A DNA stretch of 64,000 bases from Nymphaea colorata (Eukaryota; Streptophyta; Magnoliopsida; Nymphaeales; Nymphaeaceae). Location: NCBI RefSeq assembly GCF_008831285.2, contig NC_045143.1, positions 6,767,503-6,831,502 on the forward strand. Reading direction: 5' to 3'. The stretch's first letter is position 1; every line of letters begins with the position of its first letter. The translations under genes were made by a program, and so were the position numbers. Positions 38,314-52,189 of the stretch are shown here, piece after piece. Under the pieces are notes generated by a model, which was not told where the DNA came from, ran no database searches, and saw only the letters and a list, made by a program, of their open reading frames with translations.

Positions 38314-38669
38314 TGCAAGACTTAATGCTTCAGGTCAGTGGGATATGCTTGTAATTTATGCAGGTACGTTTAATTTCCTGGAGATATAGCAGAGATCGAT
38401 ATTTCTAAACGTTCAAACTATAAGACTAAGAAGCACAAATTTCACTACAATCGAATTTAAAAAGTATGACATTTATGATCAGATTCTATGCACAAATTTC
38501 TATATACCAACATAGAAAAATTGAGCTAAAAAGACGAATGAAAACTTTGATAGGCATTACTGTTTATAAGAATTTCTTTTCATTAATCGTGAACCTTCTT
38601 AGTTTTGTTTAACTGTCAACTTCTATGCACTGCTTTCAACGCATGAAAGAAGAAGAAAGACAGGAAATA

Positions 38670-38950
38670 GAAATAAAGGATCCATATATCCTACAGTGCA
38701 AAAAATTGTGGAGATCGCCATGTGAAAAAACATTTTTAATGTTGACCTAGTAGAGATGACAATTAAATATAGCGGCAAGAGCAAGGATGCATCGGATGGT
38801 AGTGTCCTTGGCAACAACAGCAAAGGTTTCACTGTAATTAATGCCTTTCATTTGAGTTCTCGTGGATCGACGAAGGGGTTCATTCATTGGGCATGGAAGG
38901 TTCATTGGAATCATGTGGCTCATGTACTGGCTCTTGGTTTGGCCTTTCAA
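38670..38950 (-). mobile_element. Ty1/Copia reverse-transcriptase fragment
   Basis: Minus-strand frame with GINYSETFAVVAKDTTIRCI followed by LALAAIFNCHLY and, after a stop, VNIKNVFSHGDL. This corresponds to the conserved Copia RT start (YxxTFAPVAK, then a WHLYQMDVKNAFLHG-like motif). Truncated on both sides with stops; no LTRs seen nearby. It sits between C' and the end of pseudogene C. Confidence 0.75.
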
Positions 38951-41900
38951 CTGAAGGGTTTTGAATTACATTAACGTGGAGCATTACTTTACCCACGCAA
39001 GGCCATCATGGTTCTTAGTGATAGTATTCACAAGGAACGTTTACAATAAAGATTTTCCTTTTCCCATGGCATTCCGTGGCTGCTGCATGGCTGTTACCCT
39101 TCTTGATCATCCATAATCTCCGACAGCAATATTACTGCCTTCATTAATGCTGCTATGCGATAGTCATCTTCAGTCTCATAGCAGTTACCCAACACTTTCT
39201 TTCATTTCCTTCCAAACTGGACGGCATTTTACTGATTTTCAGTTAATTTGCCACAAGATCTTGTTTAAAACAAGATCGAGTCCCCTTGCTTTGATGAAGA
39301 AGTTGGTGATCTTTTTCGGTCATACGGAAGCCTTCATTAAGGCATAATCCTTATTTAGCAAGCCCGGATCTGATATCATTTCAAGAGAGACCATAAGAGT
39401 ATATTCATATGCACTGGGATAAAGTGGTTATATACAAATCCGAAAGGTGAGAAACAGATACGGAAGGGATTCTCAATCTTTATCGTTACAATCTGATCAA
39501 CTAAACAAGGAAATAAAATTTTCTTCCTAAAATCTGGACAATGTCTCCATCCGTAAGGCTTCCTTCAGTGCCCCTACGATCATGGACATATCTGGTCTCG
39601 GATGTTCTATGGCAGTCGTTGCAATCGTTACTACTTCCCAGACAGATTTGACATTACACCGGCCCTTCGACAATGGATCACGTATCCTCTCGATCTTCCC
39701 ACTCAAGGGTATAGGCATGATCCATTTAGTGAGATGTTGCTTTCCATTCATTTCAGTGGTGATTTGGGCAGGCTTTCCCACTATGAGCTCAAAAAGAACT
39801 ACGCCGAAACTGTACACATCACTCCCTTTGGTGAGAGTCCGTGTTTCCAAATACCTGTCCATGAGCGAAAGTTGGTTCAAAGAGTAACTTCATCCAGTCA
39901 ATGTTAGATTTGTGAAGGTACATTTTCATGGAGATATAGCAAAAACAATTGCTAATGTGAAACAAAATGATCAGAACCACAAATTCCTTTAAGAATTTTT
40001 TTTAAAAAAATGATGCGCTTATACATTCCTTCCATCAGGAGTACCATTCTCCTAGCAGCTCATCTTTTGAGTCTTTTTCTGAAGTACATGGACATGAGAT
40101 CTATGCCCAAAAACAATATGAATCAACTGTTAAAATTTGTACATGCATCTTTTACTAAATTGATGAAGGCAAAACCTCCAGCAGGACTGTTTAATGATTT
40201 GTGTGCCAACTTTTGTTGGCTGAAAATTTTGAGAGCAAATTGAACTTTAAAGTTAAAATCAAATTATTAATTCTGCACAAACAAGTTGTTTTGATGATTT
40301 TACAATAAGATAGTGGAAAATAAACCCAAGAGGCATGGTGTTTTCTTATATGGAGCCCAATGAAAAAGCAGGTGCAGAAAAATTGAGCTTAACAACGAAC
40401 AGAAACTTTGAATGGCAATTTCTAATAAATCACTTTGAGCAGTATACTCATGAGAAAGAGGAGAAAAAGGAATAGAGGAAAATGACATACTCAGGATCAA
40501 TGTAGGTTTGATAAGCTGAACACTCCGTTCCATCTACTGCTCCAGCCTTGGACAACCCGAAATCTGCTAATTTGGATTGCAGAATTTCATCCAAGAGAAT
40601 ATTTGCGGGCATGATATCTCTGTGAATGACTGATGGCTTGCATCCTGTATGCAGATATTCTAACCCTGCAGTTCAGCAATGGCTTACCTTGTTAAGGGAT
40701 AGTAACAGCAAATATCAAGGCAGGGAAAGGCTGGCGGAGCACTATATAGGAACCTATTGCAGCGTCCAGTGCTATCCGCAGCCGTTTTCTCCATGGCAAC
40801 TCATTGGCCCTAGCTGCTTTGCACAAAGCGATAACATTTACTTAAAATTAAGAAGTTGAATATACAGTTCCTTTCAAATGTAAAGGCTAACATTTAGTTC
40901 GTTTCTGCAAGCCTTCCATTCTGATGGAAATTCATTCACTGAAAAACCATATGGTGTTCATATTTGTGGAATTTCTGGCCCCACAAGTTGTTGGTATTTA
41001 AAAAAGTTGACGATGATTCCCAAACATGCATAAGCATTAAGCCACATTAACACATTGCATTGCAATAATTGAGTACCTATTCAAGGTTTAATGAAAGAGC
41101 AAAAAAGGGCAATTTAACTGATATTTAGTCAGACCAATTACTGCTATCTGACTGCCTGAAGTTCATACCTTTTAATATCTCAGAGAGACTTCCATTGGCC
41201 ATGTACTCGGACACGAGTATTATTTCATCTTGTTTTACGTAGAAGCCAACTAAAGAAACCAAGTTCTTGTGATGGATTCTCATCAAAATCTTTACCTGCA
41301 ATAGGCCAGGGGAGGGCAATTATGCAAATTATAAAATTACTTATCTGCTCTTGGCAACTAAATCACCCCTTTTCTGGCATGAAGAGAGTTCCATTCTTTT
41401 ACTTAATTGTGCAAAGCTAATGGTGCAAAGCAATTAATATAAAATGATACAAGTATGCACTGTGATTGTAACAAGAAGGTAACGAATTTAATATGCACAC
41501 AAAGATGCAGTTAAGTACCTCTGCGAGGAGGTTGCCAAGTACTCAGCCTGATTCTTTCAGTTTCTTGACAGCAACCTTAAGACCACCTTCTGGTAGCTGG
41601 CCATAATAGACGGTGGAAGACCCTCCTTCGCTGATAACCTGACTTTCTGGTAATGCTCAGGATCTCATTGTAGGTAAAGTAACGTAAGAGAGAGAGAGAG
41701 AGAAAGAGAATCCAGCTGGTGGTTGACCATGACCATTTATATCACGTCACTGTCAGTTTTTGGTTATATTTAAAAATAATGTAATATTTTTTATATTTTT
41801 TGGTTAAAGTGCAGTGGCCTGTTTCATCAAGAAACTGTCTCCTTGCTTGCACATAGATATTGGTTGTGTTAGAAGTTGAGCATTACGAAGGGAACGAAAG

Positions 41901-42333
41901 TTGGATGAAAAAAATAGTAAACTTTCTTTATTTTGTTAAATATACACTTGAATTTTTAACGTTTACAAGAATAACGTCTACAAAATTGAGAATGGCAACT
42001 ATATAACGGGCAATGATTTCCTTTCATTTTCAAGGATGCAATGATTTTCTTTCATTTTCAAGGATTTCCTTGCCTGCATGTGTTGATGGAGAAGATCAAG
42101 TGTGTCCACTTCTCATGCCAGCGTCTCTCATGCCAACGCAATGTATCCATTTCTCATCATCACTCAACTCTTTCTTGACACTCCCTCTCAAACTGGAGCG
42201 TAAAGGTTTTTAATGCCTAGTTTGCTTAGAGATGTTGAAATGCCTCTAGTCTTAAAACTTTAGTAAACAAATCTGCTAACTGATCTTTGTTTATAACATG
42301 TCCGAATTGTACCTTGTAAAAGTGTCATCATCC

Positions 42334-42440
42334 GCCCTCTATCCCTTCTTCCTCCTTCCTCCCTCGCCCCTTCTTCCTCCTCCTTCCTTCCCTGCTTCTT
42401 CCTCCCTCCTTCCCTTTTTCCTCCTTGTCCCTTCTTCTAC
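42334..42440. repeat. Polypyrimidine CCTTCT/CCTCC tract
   Basis: About 100 bases almost purely C and T on the plus strand inside the former intron 3 of C; a candidate for unusual (H-DNA) structure. It is followed by A/T-rich sequence ending in CCATCAAACGGGCCC (about 42,445-42,637), resembling a MITE end. Confidence 0.7.
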
Positions 42441-42683
42441 CTAAAGGTTAAAAAAAAAAAAATTCTGAAAATTTTTTTTTACCCTTCTAACTGGAAATTT
42501 CAGAAAATATTTTTCCGTTTCAACCTTTAACAGTAAAAAAAAAAAATTCTGTGTTTGATGGAGGAGAAAAAATTTTAAAAATTTGATTTTTTTTCTCCTC
42601 CACTACAGTTCTTTTCCAGGCCATCAAACGGGCCCCAAATGAATGTGCAACAAAAATACTTCCCCAATCAACACTCTTGAGAT

Positions 42684-42749
42684 GTTGTATGGCCAATATT
42701 AAAAATATCAAGAGTTGTATGGCCAATATTAAAAATATCAAGAGTTGCA
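42684..42749. repeat. 33-bp tandem duplication in pseudogene C
   Basis: Two copies around GGCCAATATTAAAAATATCA; gene A has one at about 8,400. Confidence 0.85.
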
Positions 42750-44776
42750 TAGCCTGGATCAATTCGACGCATGGTGTTTTTTTTTTCTTATTTTTCCTAC
42801 AAGTTGGTACTGGCCTGCGACTGCTTATCGATTGTCAACTGAAAAAGAAAAAAAAAAGGCTTAGGTTGTGTTTTATTGCCTAAAAAGTTTTTCTAAGAGG
42901 GATTAATTTTGAAATTGTTTTTCAAAAACTACGGACGATCTCATATATTTGATGTGAAAAATCAAGAATAGTAAATACCAGCTTAATTACCTGGTTGCTC
43001 AACATCTTCTTTTACTGGCTTCTTCTTGTACTTCCACACGACGGCAGCTGCGATTAAACCAATCACAGCGTGGTGCACACCACGGACCCTACTATGATGC
43101 CGATCGGCATCTTTCCTTTGTCTTCCAATTCATATGGCACAGGAAAAGTTTGTCAGATACATAAAGAGATAGTATAATCTGGTTGTAGCAATTAACAATT
43201 AACAATTGCTGGTGGTCGAGGAGAAGACTGTACGAGCTGGTTGTTCTGGAGCTAGGCTCGAGTTTTCTAAGCTTGGCCTGAACGAAAGTCCAGGTTGCTC
43301 GAGGCAGACCTCCAAGCAGTATAGAAAACCTCTATTTATAAAAGAAAAAAAAAGTTTCAGAAAAAAAAAAAGAATAGAGTTTGAAAATATTATCTTAGAC
43401 CATTGAAATGGTTGAAATGGTGAAATAGGCTGCACCTGCACATATAAACCTATAAAATAATTTAATTCAGACGTTCGGATCATGTACAGGTAGTAATGGC
43501 AGGGGATGAGGCGGATCATGCACAGTTAGTAGTGGCGTGGGAGGAGACGAACCATCTGACGTGTTATAAGACGAACCATCTGATAAGGCCAACCATCTGA
43601 CGTGGTAGAAGACGAAGGATTTGGCGCCAAAGAAGCCCCTTCCAACTCTCTTCTATTTTGTGGTTGAATTGGGAAAGCCTGTAGAGCAGGCGGAGGAGAG
43701 ACCTTGTGGAGGTAACGTTGAGCAGGTGGTATTGCAATTGAACCTGCCAATAACGACAAACCGGCTGTTTGCATCAAATGAACTAATCGCACCAAAATAA
43801 TGGCAAAGAACCAAATGACCAAAACGCGTCATTTAGATTATGGCAGCTACGACGAAGTCAAGATAATCCATGTGGCTTAAAGGGGCCAAGCGGTCTGAAA
43901 AACTCTAGCTGGACGTCTTTTCCCCCCAGTAAATGCTTATGGAAAATTACTTGCCAAGCGGTTTTATTGATATCTACCGACAACAAAGTACCCAAAACGA
44001 CATATGACTTAAATGCAGCAAGTACACTTAAATAATGCACTTGCATTGTTTATCAAGATGAAACTTGCAAAAAGTAAGGTTCAAGAACTCACCTCAACAA
44101 GCTTACGTGATAAGCTGTCACCCAAGTACCCAATGTCATTGGACTTGAGCACACACTTACACTCTCACACCCCAACTCACGAAGTGAGCACTTGAACTCA
44201 ACTTGGCTCATGTCTTCCCAGTCTGTTGATCTTTTTGGTTATGTCGGTAATTTCTGAAGAATTGTGACATACTTTTTAGTTTCTTAGAAAAGAGAAACAA
44301 AAGAGTAAATCTGCACTAGCATAAATGAGTTGAGTTTGAGACTGAACTCAGTATACACGAGCTCAAGCCAAGCAATATGTGCCTCAAATGGAACTTGTGC
44401 TTTGGTTACTCGTTCTACATTCCTAAACAAAAACATGTTCAAACTCACCACATATTTCTAAGATAGGTCCGGCCAATGCCTCTGTTTTGCTTTTCATTTT
44501 TTATGGACACTAAGCCACTTTTTTTCCCCACTTTGGAATCTTTCTTCCGTCCTTTTATTATTATCAAAATAGTTGCATTATTACCAGGGGGGCGAACCGA
44601 AGAATTTTATTTTAGAGGGAAATTGTTTTTTTTTTCATAGAAAATCAAAGATGCCCAATAAACATTATTTTAATTTACAACATTAAATTTATATGACAGT
44701 TTTGAACCTAGGCCCATTTTAGATTTGGAACTCAAATTAAAACCCCATTTTTTTGAAAAAAATCAATGTGAACTAT

Positions 44777-44778
<2 letters not shown>

Positions 44779-44857
<79 letters not shown>
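44779..44857. repeat. (AT)n microsatellite
   Basis: About 79 bp of AT dinucleotides in intron 1 of C; a second AT/GT compound tract follows at 45,081-45,122. Confidence 0.95.
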
Positions 44858-44860
<3 letters not shown>

Positions 44861-45080
44861 AATGATAATGCAACTATTAAGAATCACTCAGTTATGTAAA
44901 TGGACGGTTGAAAGTAAAATAAGAAAGAAAAACGAGGTGAACTAATACTACATAGTGCAAATACCTATTATATTTTTTCTCTTGTTTTCTCTTAACCTTC
45001 CCTCATGTTGAATAAAACAACCTTGATTAATATATATATATATAAAGAATAATCGATAATTGGTGAATACTATGCCCACC

Positions 45081-45124
<44 letters not shown>

Positions 45125-46783
45125 GAAGAGATAAACTTTAATATTCAAATCTAGCACCATATGCGGAGACAGTGATAATTAATAAAGAAATGCACGTGGG
45201 AATGACTCGCTGTTAATTGGAAATCGTTTCCCCAATCTCAACTCCTAGTTGATTCCACAAACTCTTTGGCAGTTGTGAAAATGAATCCGGCAAAGTTTTA
45301 AGGACCAACAAATTTGTAAGTAGCCTGTAAATGCAGTTAAAAGTAATTTGGGTTAGCTAGGTATTTAATTACTGTACACTCTCATAACATTATCATTGAA
45401 ATGCAAAGAGGAGATCGTAAGGCCATCTTATGTCTCTCTAATTGGCCTTTTTTAACTAGATTACGATGCTTTCTCTACTAAAGACACGATGATACATAAC
45501 AATCTTTTGGGCACGCCAAGACTTTTTTTTAACTAACTTTATAACGCTAATAAGAAAAACAATCTAATTTAGATATAATGAAGAAAGGCAACCATCTGAT
45601 GTAGTTAATTAAATATGCATCGATATCATTGGCTCTAATTATAGAAGCCAGTCACTAATGAACATGAAAACAATTTATTGAAGTAGTCAGCTCTCATCCA
45701 ACCAACTTAAGTTGGCGGTAGCTCTGATCTCATCAATGGAAGGTTATTTTTTCATTAACTGTTGCATAAACTTAATTGTAACACTAACTTAGCGTTTGAA
45801 CTAGAGAGCATTCCTCCTGACATTGGTGCAACAGATGGGAAAGGAGTTAGTAGGCAAAAGAAATTATTTTTCTCAACTCTTTGTGTTATAAAACAGAAAA
45901 TAAAGATATGCAAGTTAAAATATAAGGAGAAGCATCACACAGAGGCAACCTTAAGGTATGGGAGATAACTTTGACCTTCACTTGGATGGTGGGATTAGAG
46001 CCACCAAATTGTAGTTTAGAAAATTTTTAATAAGGGTAAAATATAAATTTGAAAAGTTTTATGTCAGTTAAATTAATATTCTAAAATATAGGTTTTTTTT
46101 CTTTGCCCTCCCTCGCTTATCTCCTTCTCCTGCCCACTTGGAAAACGTGAAGGCAGGGTAGCTGTGGGCCTCTCTCTCTTTGTCCCTTCCTCTGTCATTG
46201 TCTTCTTATAAGCAGTGTGGCAAAGCAACAACAGAAACCAAACACACGAGCGCGGGAGAGGAATCAAATTGTCTACAAAAGTTTTGACTCTAAGGACGAC
46301 CAATAAATGTCAAATTCCAAAATCTAATTTCATGCAGTGAACTTCATCATTTTGAAAAATCTACTGATTTACCCTTGCCACCTTAGAAACGGGCCTCTTG
46401 AGTACCACTTATAATTTGTAATGCATTGTAATGCAAGTAGGAAAGCATCTTAAAATATTGCAGATTACTTTGAGCGCGCCCTGTCAAGAAATAGTACGTC
46501 TAATTCTCTAAAGCAGAAAGCTGGAAAATCAACTGAATGCACCCTAAATTTCTAGGGCTGGATCTCACCAAATTGGCCATCAACCGCAGACGTTAAGAGA
46601 AATGCAACGATCATGAACGAGAAGAGGTTCTGCTTGACATGGAAGACCATTGCCCAGTTGCCTCCGCTCCTTCTTCCTTGATATGTCATTAGAATCTTCT
46701 TGAGGTCGCAAGCATAGAGATGAGGAGAGGAAAGAGAAGCCATGATCCGTTAGATGAGAAAAATGGCGCCGATCGCTGGTCGG

Positions 46784-46789
46784 TTTATA
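46784..46789 (-). promoter_or_regulatory. TATA box of pseudogene C
   Basis: Same CATATAAAC block as gene A, upstream of the C signal-peptide exon. In B (CATATGAAC, near 33160) and D (CATATTAAC, near 63285) the equivalent site is altered, so these copies probably rely on other elements. Confidence 0.5.
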
Positions 46790-47777
46790 TGCTTCACATT
46801 GAAGTGAATCAAGCAGTGGGGCTTCGTCCAGTGGGGACTCGGGCTTTTTCCAGCGGAGACTTTGAAAAGTACTTGGGCTCCCATCTACAAGGCCAACATC
46901 TACATTATTACAGAATGAAAGGGCACAGACGTTTTATATGCCCCACGCATTAACTTCAGCTATGGCATTGAAAAGTATTCGGGCCCCATCTACAAGGCCT
47001 ACATTTACATAAATACCGAATGAAAGGGCACATGAGATGTTGCATATGCCCCACGCATTAGCTTAGAATTGTCCCCTTCCATTTGACTTGGTCGCTTGAG
47101 CTTAATGGTCTACCTGTCCATCAGCTACTCGCAAAAACTTGACTTGTTCTTCTACTAGAAGCCCAAGCTTCCAGGTCTGTGGCTCCAAACTCTTGGTCGG
47201 TTGGTTATATTCAGGAACCAAATCCGAAGCTGGTTATTTACTTTGCTTTTCTGTGTATGTAATTTCATGTGACAAAAAATACCCATGATTAACACAAAAA
47301 GAAGTTTTTTTTGTAGGAATTAAAACTAAAACAGCAAAAAAAAAATATTCGATAAAGATAATATTTGTCAGCAAAAAAAACGTGTTTGTTTATGTTATAG
47401 CGTTATATCATTATTTCATAATATACAACGTCAAGCAAAAAAAAAATGTTTATGTTTTTGTCCCTATAATGTTATCTCATTATCTCAAAATATACCCCTT
47501 TAAACAAAAAGAAAATGTTTTTGTTATCTCAAAATATACCCCTTTAAACAAAAAGAAAATATTTTTGTTTTTGTCCGTTTTATAGTGTTATCTCAATATC
47601 TCATAAATATTTTATTATCTCATAAACATTATGGCATAAAAAATTTACTATCTCATTAGCCACTTGTCTAGACATTGACTCAGAAGCCAATTCAAGAACA
47701 AGGTCGGTCGAAGGTGAATCGGCTGGTGCACTCAGTATTGATGTCGGGAATGATTATGTAGCTTGTACTAAAATATA

Positions 47778-48540
47778 TTGTTCTTCAAAAATATCCTTTG
47801 GTACGTCAAAATGGCTTTCTTGAAAGGAGCATGCCGCGAGGTGGATGGCGATAATAATCTGAGAAGGTCGTACGTGAAAATGGAAAAGGAAGTTTATCGG
47901 TCGAGGCTTCTTCGTAACACTTCGAACATTCGCAGCAAAGCGAGTTATTGCATTCAGCAGCGGTTATCATCTTTGTCAGATCTGTTCTACCAGAGGGAGT
48001 TCTTGTTTGCAGGACGTGTTTATCATCCATTTTTTGCTTATTGTAGTTCGACAATGTCTACTTCAATGGATTCCAAAGGATACGACACCGAACGTCCCTT
48101 GTTCGATATGAAATGGGGTGAAGTCGAACTATACGTCCACATGGTGGAAACAGAAGGAGATGTCATGGAGACGAAGGCACAGGTCGTGAAGTCGAACAAA
48201 GTAGGGGATGATGAACTGAAGAGGAGGAGGTGTCTGAAATGAGGGTACAGGCTAGGGAGACAAACAATGCAGGAGAAAAGGGGTTTGAGGAGGAGGAGGT
48301 GGCTGAAATGAGGGACAGGCCAGGGAGACGAAAGTTGCAAAATGAAGGAAGATGTTGTAGAGACGAAGAGATAGGCCACGAAGTCGAACAACACCCGGGA
48401 GAGGAACTTGAGGAGGACGAGGTGGCGGAAATGAGTGTACAGGCCGGGGAGACTCACAATGAAGGGGAGAAGGGGCTTGAACAGGAGGAGATGGCAGAAA
48501 CGAAGGGACAGGCATAGAATGCAGGGGCAGAGGGATTAGT
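47778..48540 (+). pseudogene. Acidic-repeat gene remnant, copy in C unit
   Basis: An open frame of 154 codons (47,778-48,242) is basic at first (RSRLLRNTSNIRSKASYC), then acidic. It goes out of frame at GDDEL, where one T present in the A copy (14,594 region) is missing. The shifted frame continues 48,230-48,517 with EEEEVAEMRDR and GEELEEDEVAEM repeats to a stop after TKGQA. No family recognised. Together with the A copy it points to an ancestral Glu-rich repeat protein. Confidence 0.4.
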
Positions 48541-49169
48541 GTTAGATGTGCAGACTGTACATGCACTATAAACTAAAGGTTCTAGGCAAACGAGGAAACC
48601 TGATTTGGATATAAGGACAGCGAAATCAATGTGAACTCATTGTCCTTTCCTTATGTTGTCATTCATGCCATTTAAGCTTGAAGGCCAAGCTTTTTTCTCT
48701 TGGCAACTAACTATCTATTTCCTTCCTTCAATGGGAACCTCACTCTCTTATTTTTCTTCTCCAGCCTGTCTTCCTTCCTTTGCACGAAAGAATGCATACA
48801 GCGTGAAGGTTAAGTACGTATATGTTGCAATCATGCAATACAAAGGGTATTCAAGTAAATATGCATATGTACCTTTTCTCATACAAAAGTCATTTGTAAA
48901 CTTTACATGTACGAAGTATGGACTACCCTATAAGAACATTTAATTAAATATAAACATATACATTTTCATTCACTAAGGTCAATATTGAAACTTCATATAT
49001 GCATAGTATGGTATACCGTCGGCGTATGCTTGTTGCGAACGCTGGGGTAGTGCACATAACTTGGTCTCAACCAAATTTGCACACCAGCCGCATAACGCAA
49101 ACGGGAATCTTTGGGGCACTCACATACATGTGTCCATGCTGGGTGGAGGAGTCCCAGTATTTTGGTGAT

Positions 49170-49920
49170 CCAGCTGTTCATCAGCTGCTCATAAAAGCTT
49201 GACTTGTTCTTCACTTACAGCTCAGCTAGCTTCCCGGTACGCAATAGAACAAAACCTCGTCTTGGTCTTTTGGTCAGCCCAGAGCTTATCATTAAGAATG
49301 GACAATGAGCGAGCTCCGCCAGCCTGAGCTTTGCTTGAGTCACATATTGCTTGACTCAAGTCACGTGTTGATGAGTTTCACTTATTTAAGCTTGTGTCAC
49401 TTGGTTCTCTCTTTTTTCATTAAATGAAAATAAAAACAACAAAAAAAGGTATTAGAATCTGACAAAGATTACCAACATATCCAGGATGATTAACAAACAA
49501 GAAAAACATGAGCGAATCGAGCTCGTGTAACTCAAACTCGACTGCTTTATAACTCAGTATTAACTTAAACTCATCCAGTTAAGCTACCGTGAGTGAATTT
49601 GATCGAGATGATTCAAAATCACTAGCACTGGCTTGAAACGACGCGGACTTAGAAAAGTATTCATGCCCCTACATAATTACAGTAGTTGGCCGATGCCATT
49701 AATGAATTGATGTGGAATATTAAAGCAGATGCATCTTATCTTCTTCCCTACTTCCACTCGAACCACTCAAGCTTAACCTTTACAAGGATTGGATCCGCTA
49801 TCAAAAGATACAAGAAATGTAGGCCAAGCATTTGCCTTAAGTTGTCGGCTGGAGAAGCCATGAAGGCACTTTCCATGTCTGCCATGTTCACACGTTTTAA
49901 CAGAGCGGCATTTTGGTAAT
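49170..49920. repeat. Boundary repeat between C and D units
   Basis: Matches 17,760-18,240 and 18,730-18,990: GATCCAGCTG(A/T)TCATCAGCTGCT, a GAGCTT-rich stretch, then the conserved 77-codon ORF at 49,686-49,919. The part between is shortened relative to the A/B boundary. Confidence 0.7.
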
Positions 49921-50175
49921 TTTGTAAGATGAAAAATCTTTAAATTCCATTTTGCCCTAATAATATGGAAATTGTCTATTACCATGAGTATTTGGGTTAT
50001 TTTTAGGCCCATAACACATGGTCCCTTGTTAAGGGTAATAACATATGACCCGCTTCAAGAAGTGTAGCATTCGAAACCAAATTACTAAAAGGAATTATTG
50101 GCTAATGAGCCCGAGAACATTATTACCTTCGGAGCCTGAAACTGAAACACATTGGGAGATCTGTACACATGCAAA

Positions 50176-50398
50176 GGCATCAAATTAATGGTACATTGAC
50201 TCTATCCTAAGCACGGACGCAGCCTTAAGACACAGAGGCAAGAGAAAAGGGAGACATCAAATTAAATGTACACTAACTCTATCCTAAGCACCGACGCAGC
50301 CCTAAAGGCAAGAGGAAAGGGAGACATCAAATTAAAGGTACACTGGCTCTATCCTAAGCACTGATGCAGCCTTAAGTTCAAAGGCAGGAGAAAAGGGA
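50176..50398. repeat. Expanded minisatellite, about three copies
   Basis: Units of about 65-73 bp, each with CTCTATCCTAAGCAC, GCAGCC and GGGAGACATCAAATTAA; expanded relative to 19,139-19,250. Confidence 0.85.
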
Positions 50399-52189
50399 CG
50401 GCCTTTGGCCCTCATAAAAAAAAATTCTTCATTCAAGTGATTGAAAACCAAGTATGCAACAAAAGTAATAACAATGATGGTAAAAAAATTGACACTTTGA
50501 ATCAGGACTGTTTGGGCATGTTGGTTCACGTCAATACAGAGTAACACAAGGTCAAAATGGTGCATACCTGTAACTTAAATCAATCAAGGATGTGTCTAAC
50601 ACCCAAGCAATGAGCAAGCCTGTTTTACACGGGGGCACTAACTTGTAGTTCTAAAAAATGATGTTGAAGAAAAACTAACTAATGTCTAAAATAGATGAAT
50701 AACTGCAGCGGATTATGGAGAACTTTGTAATTATCTTCATGTGCTTTTCATATTTTGAAAATAATTCATGACCAATCAAGCTATACAAGAAAACCAGGCC
50801 AAGCATTTGCCCTGACTTGTCAATTCGAGAATCCATGTTCAAAGCACAATTATTTGAACGGATCAATTTGGTTCACCACCTGTTTGGCCATTGTGCATGA
50901 CAAACATTATTACTCAATCTGCAGATTGGTTTATTCCCACATATGTACGCATGCGTACATGCATGTGTGTGTGTGTGTGTGTGCATGCACACGCATATGA
51001 GAGGGAGAGAGGTGTTTGCTTGTAAAATTTGTCCTTTCCACGTATTTATTTTACAACATTGGATTTGTCTTCATTTAATTTGTGCAGGTTTTTCAAAGAA
51101 CTGGGCCACAACCTGTCCATATGAGACTTGAGTATTCACAGTGCCTTTCCTAAGGGTGACCAAGCTAAGGGCTAAGATTTACCATTCTATTGTCTAAGTA
51201 TCTAAATGCCATCCTCATCTTAATGTAAGAACAAAACAAACATGTTCCATATTTTGGAAGTAATGTTTACTGGAAATCTAATTTGGCCTTGAAAACATAG
51301 GACTCATAATAAGTGACATTATATTATTCTCTTTGTCATTATAGGTCATGCAATGATTTATTCTAAGCTACCTGATGCATGCGTCTGGAATATTTGACGA
51401 TGAGGATTGATTTAGGTTTAAAGTTAATAGGATCCAGATTTTAAAGCTTGTACTTGAGGATTTTAATTGTCGATTGGTCAAGGTTTGGTCCATCTGGTCT
51501 TTTGAATTTATTCATGACTTTAGGTTTAGACCTTCAGTTTAGGAGTTAATCCATGGTTCTATGGGGGTAGTTTTAGGCTTTCAAAGTGTCATTATTTCTA
51601 ATTGATGATTAAAATTTGAATTTCAATCTAATTAAGGGTTTAACCCAGAGCTTTTATTTTAAAAAAAAAAGAGTATGTTTTAATAACATATGGATTATGA
51701 ATTTTTTGTCATCTTTTCTGAAGCTTATGAAACAATGCTTTTAAGGGTTGCAACACATCAATTTAATTTTCTTGAGTTTAGGGCTTTGATTTTCATTTTA
51801 AGAGTTGGGTCACCGTACTATAGGGATAGTTTAAGGCTTCCAAAATATCATTTTAGTTGATGATTTAAATTTCAACTAACCAAGGGTTTAATTTAAATCT
51901 TTAGTTTTGAGTATGTTTTAGTGACATATGAATTTTTATCATCCTTTTTTAATATTATGAAACTATGTTTTTAAGGTTTGCAAGACCTTAATAGGCAATT
52001 ACCTCTAACTTTTCAAAAGTTTACATTTATTTTTTTGAATATTTTATGATGAATTTGCGATAAATTTCAATGATTTTTACCTCAAACACTTCCATGCACT
52101 TGATTTTGATTATTTCCTCTAAACTGACCATCAACTCTATTTGAGACTCATTTGGGTATAATTTTGGACATAGAACCCAAGCCAAACCC

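Larger units (their letters stand above)
39527..46743 (-). pseudogene. Gene C: decayed copy of the proline-rich receptor-like kinase
   Basis: All eight exons can be located: 46743-46569 (signal peptide, intact), 43743 to about 43525, 43121-42991, about 41685-41519, 41295-41169, 40813-40754, 40665-40491 and 39854-39527. Lesions seen: the proline-rich exon loses its frame and stops after SDGWPYQ; the TM exon has a 1-nt deletion that brings TGA into frame after GSVVCTTL; kinase exon 4 lacks the whole juxtamembrane part, has a 5-nt deletion before the glycine loop and a TGA after KKLKESG; exon 7 has lost 21 nt encoding KVAGTMG in the activation segment, and the catalytic-loop Lys is Met (HRDIMP); exon 8 ends early after ALRMETLSRF. 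Closest to gene A, sharing with it the altered exon 2/intron 2 junction. No functional kinase can be made. Confidence 0.88.
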
